Below are positions 63,006 to 64,000 of a DNA stretch of 64,000 nucleotides, one piece after another (the first letter of the stretch is position 1; the number at the start of each line of letters is the position of its first letter). Under the pieces are notes generated by a model that ran no database searches, was not told where the DNA came from, and saw nothing but the letters and a program-made list of their open reading frames with translations. This DNA comes from Venturia oleaginea (lineage: Eukaryota; Ascomycota; Dothideomycetes; Venturiales; Venturiaceae). Where the stretch lies: contig JABMLP010000014.1 of NCBI GenBank assembly GCA_013176395.1, positions 1,240,001 to 1,304,000 of the forward strand, in the 5' to 3' direction. A program made the translations under genes and the position numbers.

Positions 63006-64000
63006 TAGTATCGGCTTGTTTGGCCTATACTATTGTGACTGTCGCAAGAATTCGCAAGAATACTGCTCGTATACTATGTAAAAGAGACGTACAATTTGGC
63101 TTTCGACGCCGAAATTCTAGGGCCGAGCCGCAACGAAAGCCGATTCGAGATCGTTTTACTCAGCTCGGTATCTCAAGTGACTGACTCGGTATATGTACGC
63201 CTGACTCTAGAATAAACTCAAGATTTTGGTGTTCCTCACTTCGCACGGCTAGTTCTAATTCTACGCATGCATGGACAAATGTACGTATATTGTATGCAGA
63301 TACTTAATTAGCGGCAATGACCTAAGATTGCACGTCTTTTTTGCGTTGGTAATGTTGAATGTATTCGTAATCTTACTATCGAATCGTTACCATACTCCTT
63401 CCCATCATCAATTCTCACACCCCTTACAATATTGTGATTCGTGCATAAACCTGGACGTTCTTCAAGTAGTTTTTTTTGACTGACTGACTCACTGACTGAC
63501 TGGTTGGCTGACTGATTCTAAGAGCTATACCCCATAGGGGAACCTAGCTAAAACACGTAAATCAGTTAATTCTTATCCCTCAAGTAATTGAATCTCGTCT
63601 TAAAAGACTCGGTATTCGACGCATTACCTTAGTATAGATTATGATTGCCCTTGACGCCGGACCTATTATTGTGCTTTGTGCATCAACGTGCAAGAGCCCA
63701 AGTTTTTTAACTGACCGACCACAGTGAATCCATGCTGAAACACGTGGATCAGTTAATTACTACCCTTTCAGTTATATTTAAGAACTTCAAGAACTCCTCA
63801 AGGAAAAAGGCTCGGTATAGTTTACAAAAGCCTCCGGGACAGTCCAATCCGAGTCCTTGGCCGTATATGTATCACCTTGGCGTAGATCAGAATTGCGGAC
63901 ATCGCTCACTCAGTCAGTCACTCGTAACCTGTTCTTACACATTGATGCACAAAGCACAATAGGTAGCTCCTCCAGCACGGCAAGATCGAGGCGATGTGGA
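63006..64000. other. AT-rich intergenic DNA with short tandem repeats
   Basis: TGACTGACTGACTCACTGACTGACTG-like tetranucleotide tract at 63478-63516, and two diverged copies of an ACACGT-RATCAGTTAATT block (63554 and 63738). No gene supported to the end of the window. Confidence 0.5.

Overview
The window is nuclear DNA of a filamentous ascomycete, most like a leotiomycete-type plant-associated or saprotrophic fungus. Genes are split by short introns (about 45-120 bp, GT or GC donors, CTAAC/CTGAC branch sites, AG acceptors). Typical fungal families are present: GT90/CAP10, GH27 alpha-galactosidase, an UNC93-like carrier, a fungal 7-TM membrane protein and small cysteine-rich secreted proteins. 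About half of the window is transposable elements, many decayed by stops and apparent C-to-T changes as expected from RIP. Species assignment is inference only.

Layout. 1-4.5 kb: 3' part of a Ty3/Gypsy chromovirus, interrupted by a solo LTR. 4.5-10.8 kb: a large mosaic palindrome built from two head-to-head LINE-derived copies. It carries solo LTRs in both arms and a 2.15-kb internally deleted LTR element in the right arm. 10.9-14.3 kb: a relic of a FAD-linked oxidoreductase, a gene desert, then a small secreted protein. 15.0-21.4 kb: a pogo transposase, an alpha-galactosidase, a GT90 glycosyltransferase with an inverted copy of its own 5' end, and a small secreted Cys-rich protein. 21.7-26.2 kb: a 994-bp solo LTR, a 173-bp TIR element, and a Tad-like LINE with ORF1 and the endonuclease but no reverse transcriptase. 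27.2-28.7 kb: a secreted protein made of four cysteine-rich modules. 30.3-32.5 kb: housekeeping genes POP5 and BUB3. 32.6-33.7 kb: a pogo deletion derivative that still encodes a DNA-binding protein. 35.0-41.9 kb: a decayed Ty1/copia element containing a young non-autonomous copia insertion. 41.9-44.8 kb: a Tnp2/Plavaka-like relic with a hairpin element, then an intact pogo transposon. 46.6-48.9 kb: a fungal HypX/HoxX-like protein. 49.6-58.7 kb: an UNC93-like transporter, a divergent pair of flavin monooxygenases and a 7-TM membrane protein. 59.1-63.0 kb: a second pogo deletion derivative, another secreted Cys-rich protein and an intact Tc1-type transposon. The end is AT-rich with short tandem repeats.

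How the genes may relate. The FMN-dependent monooxygenase and the Baeyer-Villiger-type monooxygenase share one 431-bp intergenic region and are the best candidate for a co-regulated catabolic or biosynthetic pair. The neighbouring UNC93-like carrier and 7-TM protein could be functionally linked but nothing in the sequence proves it. The secreted proteins (13.98, 20.97, 27.26 and 60.85 kb) sit next to repeats, the usual setting for fungal effector candidates. All intron-containing models below were built by hand from splice signals and preserved reading frame; none has transcript support here.
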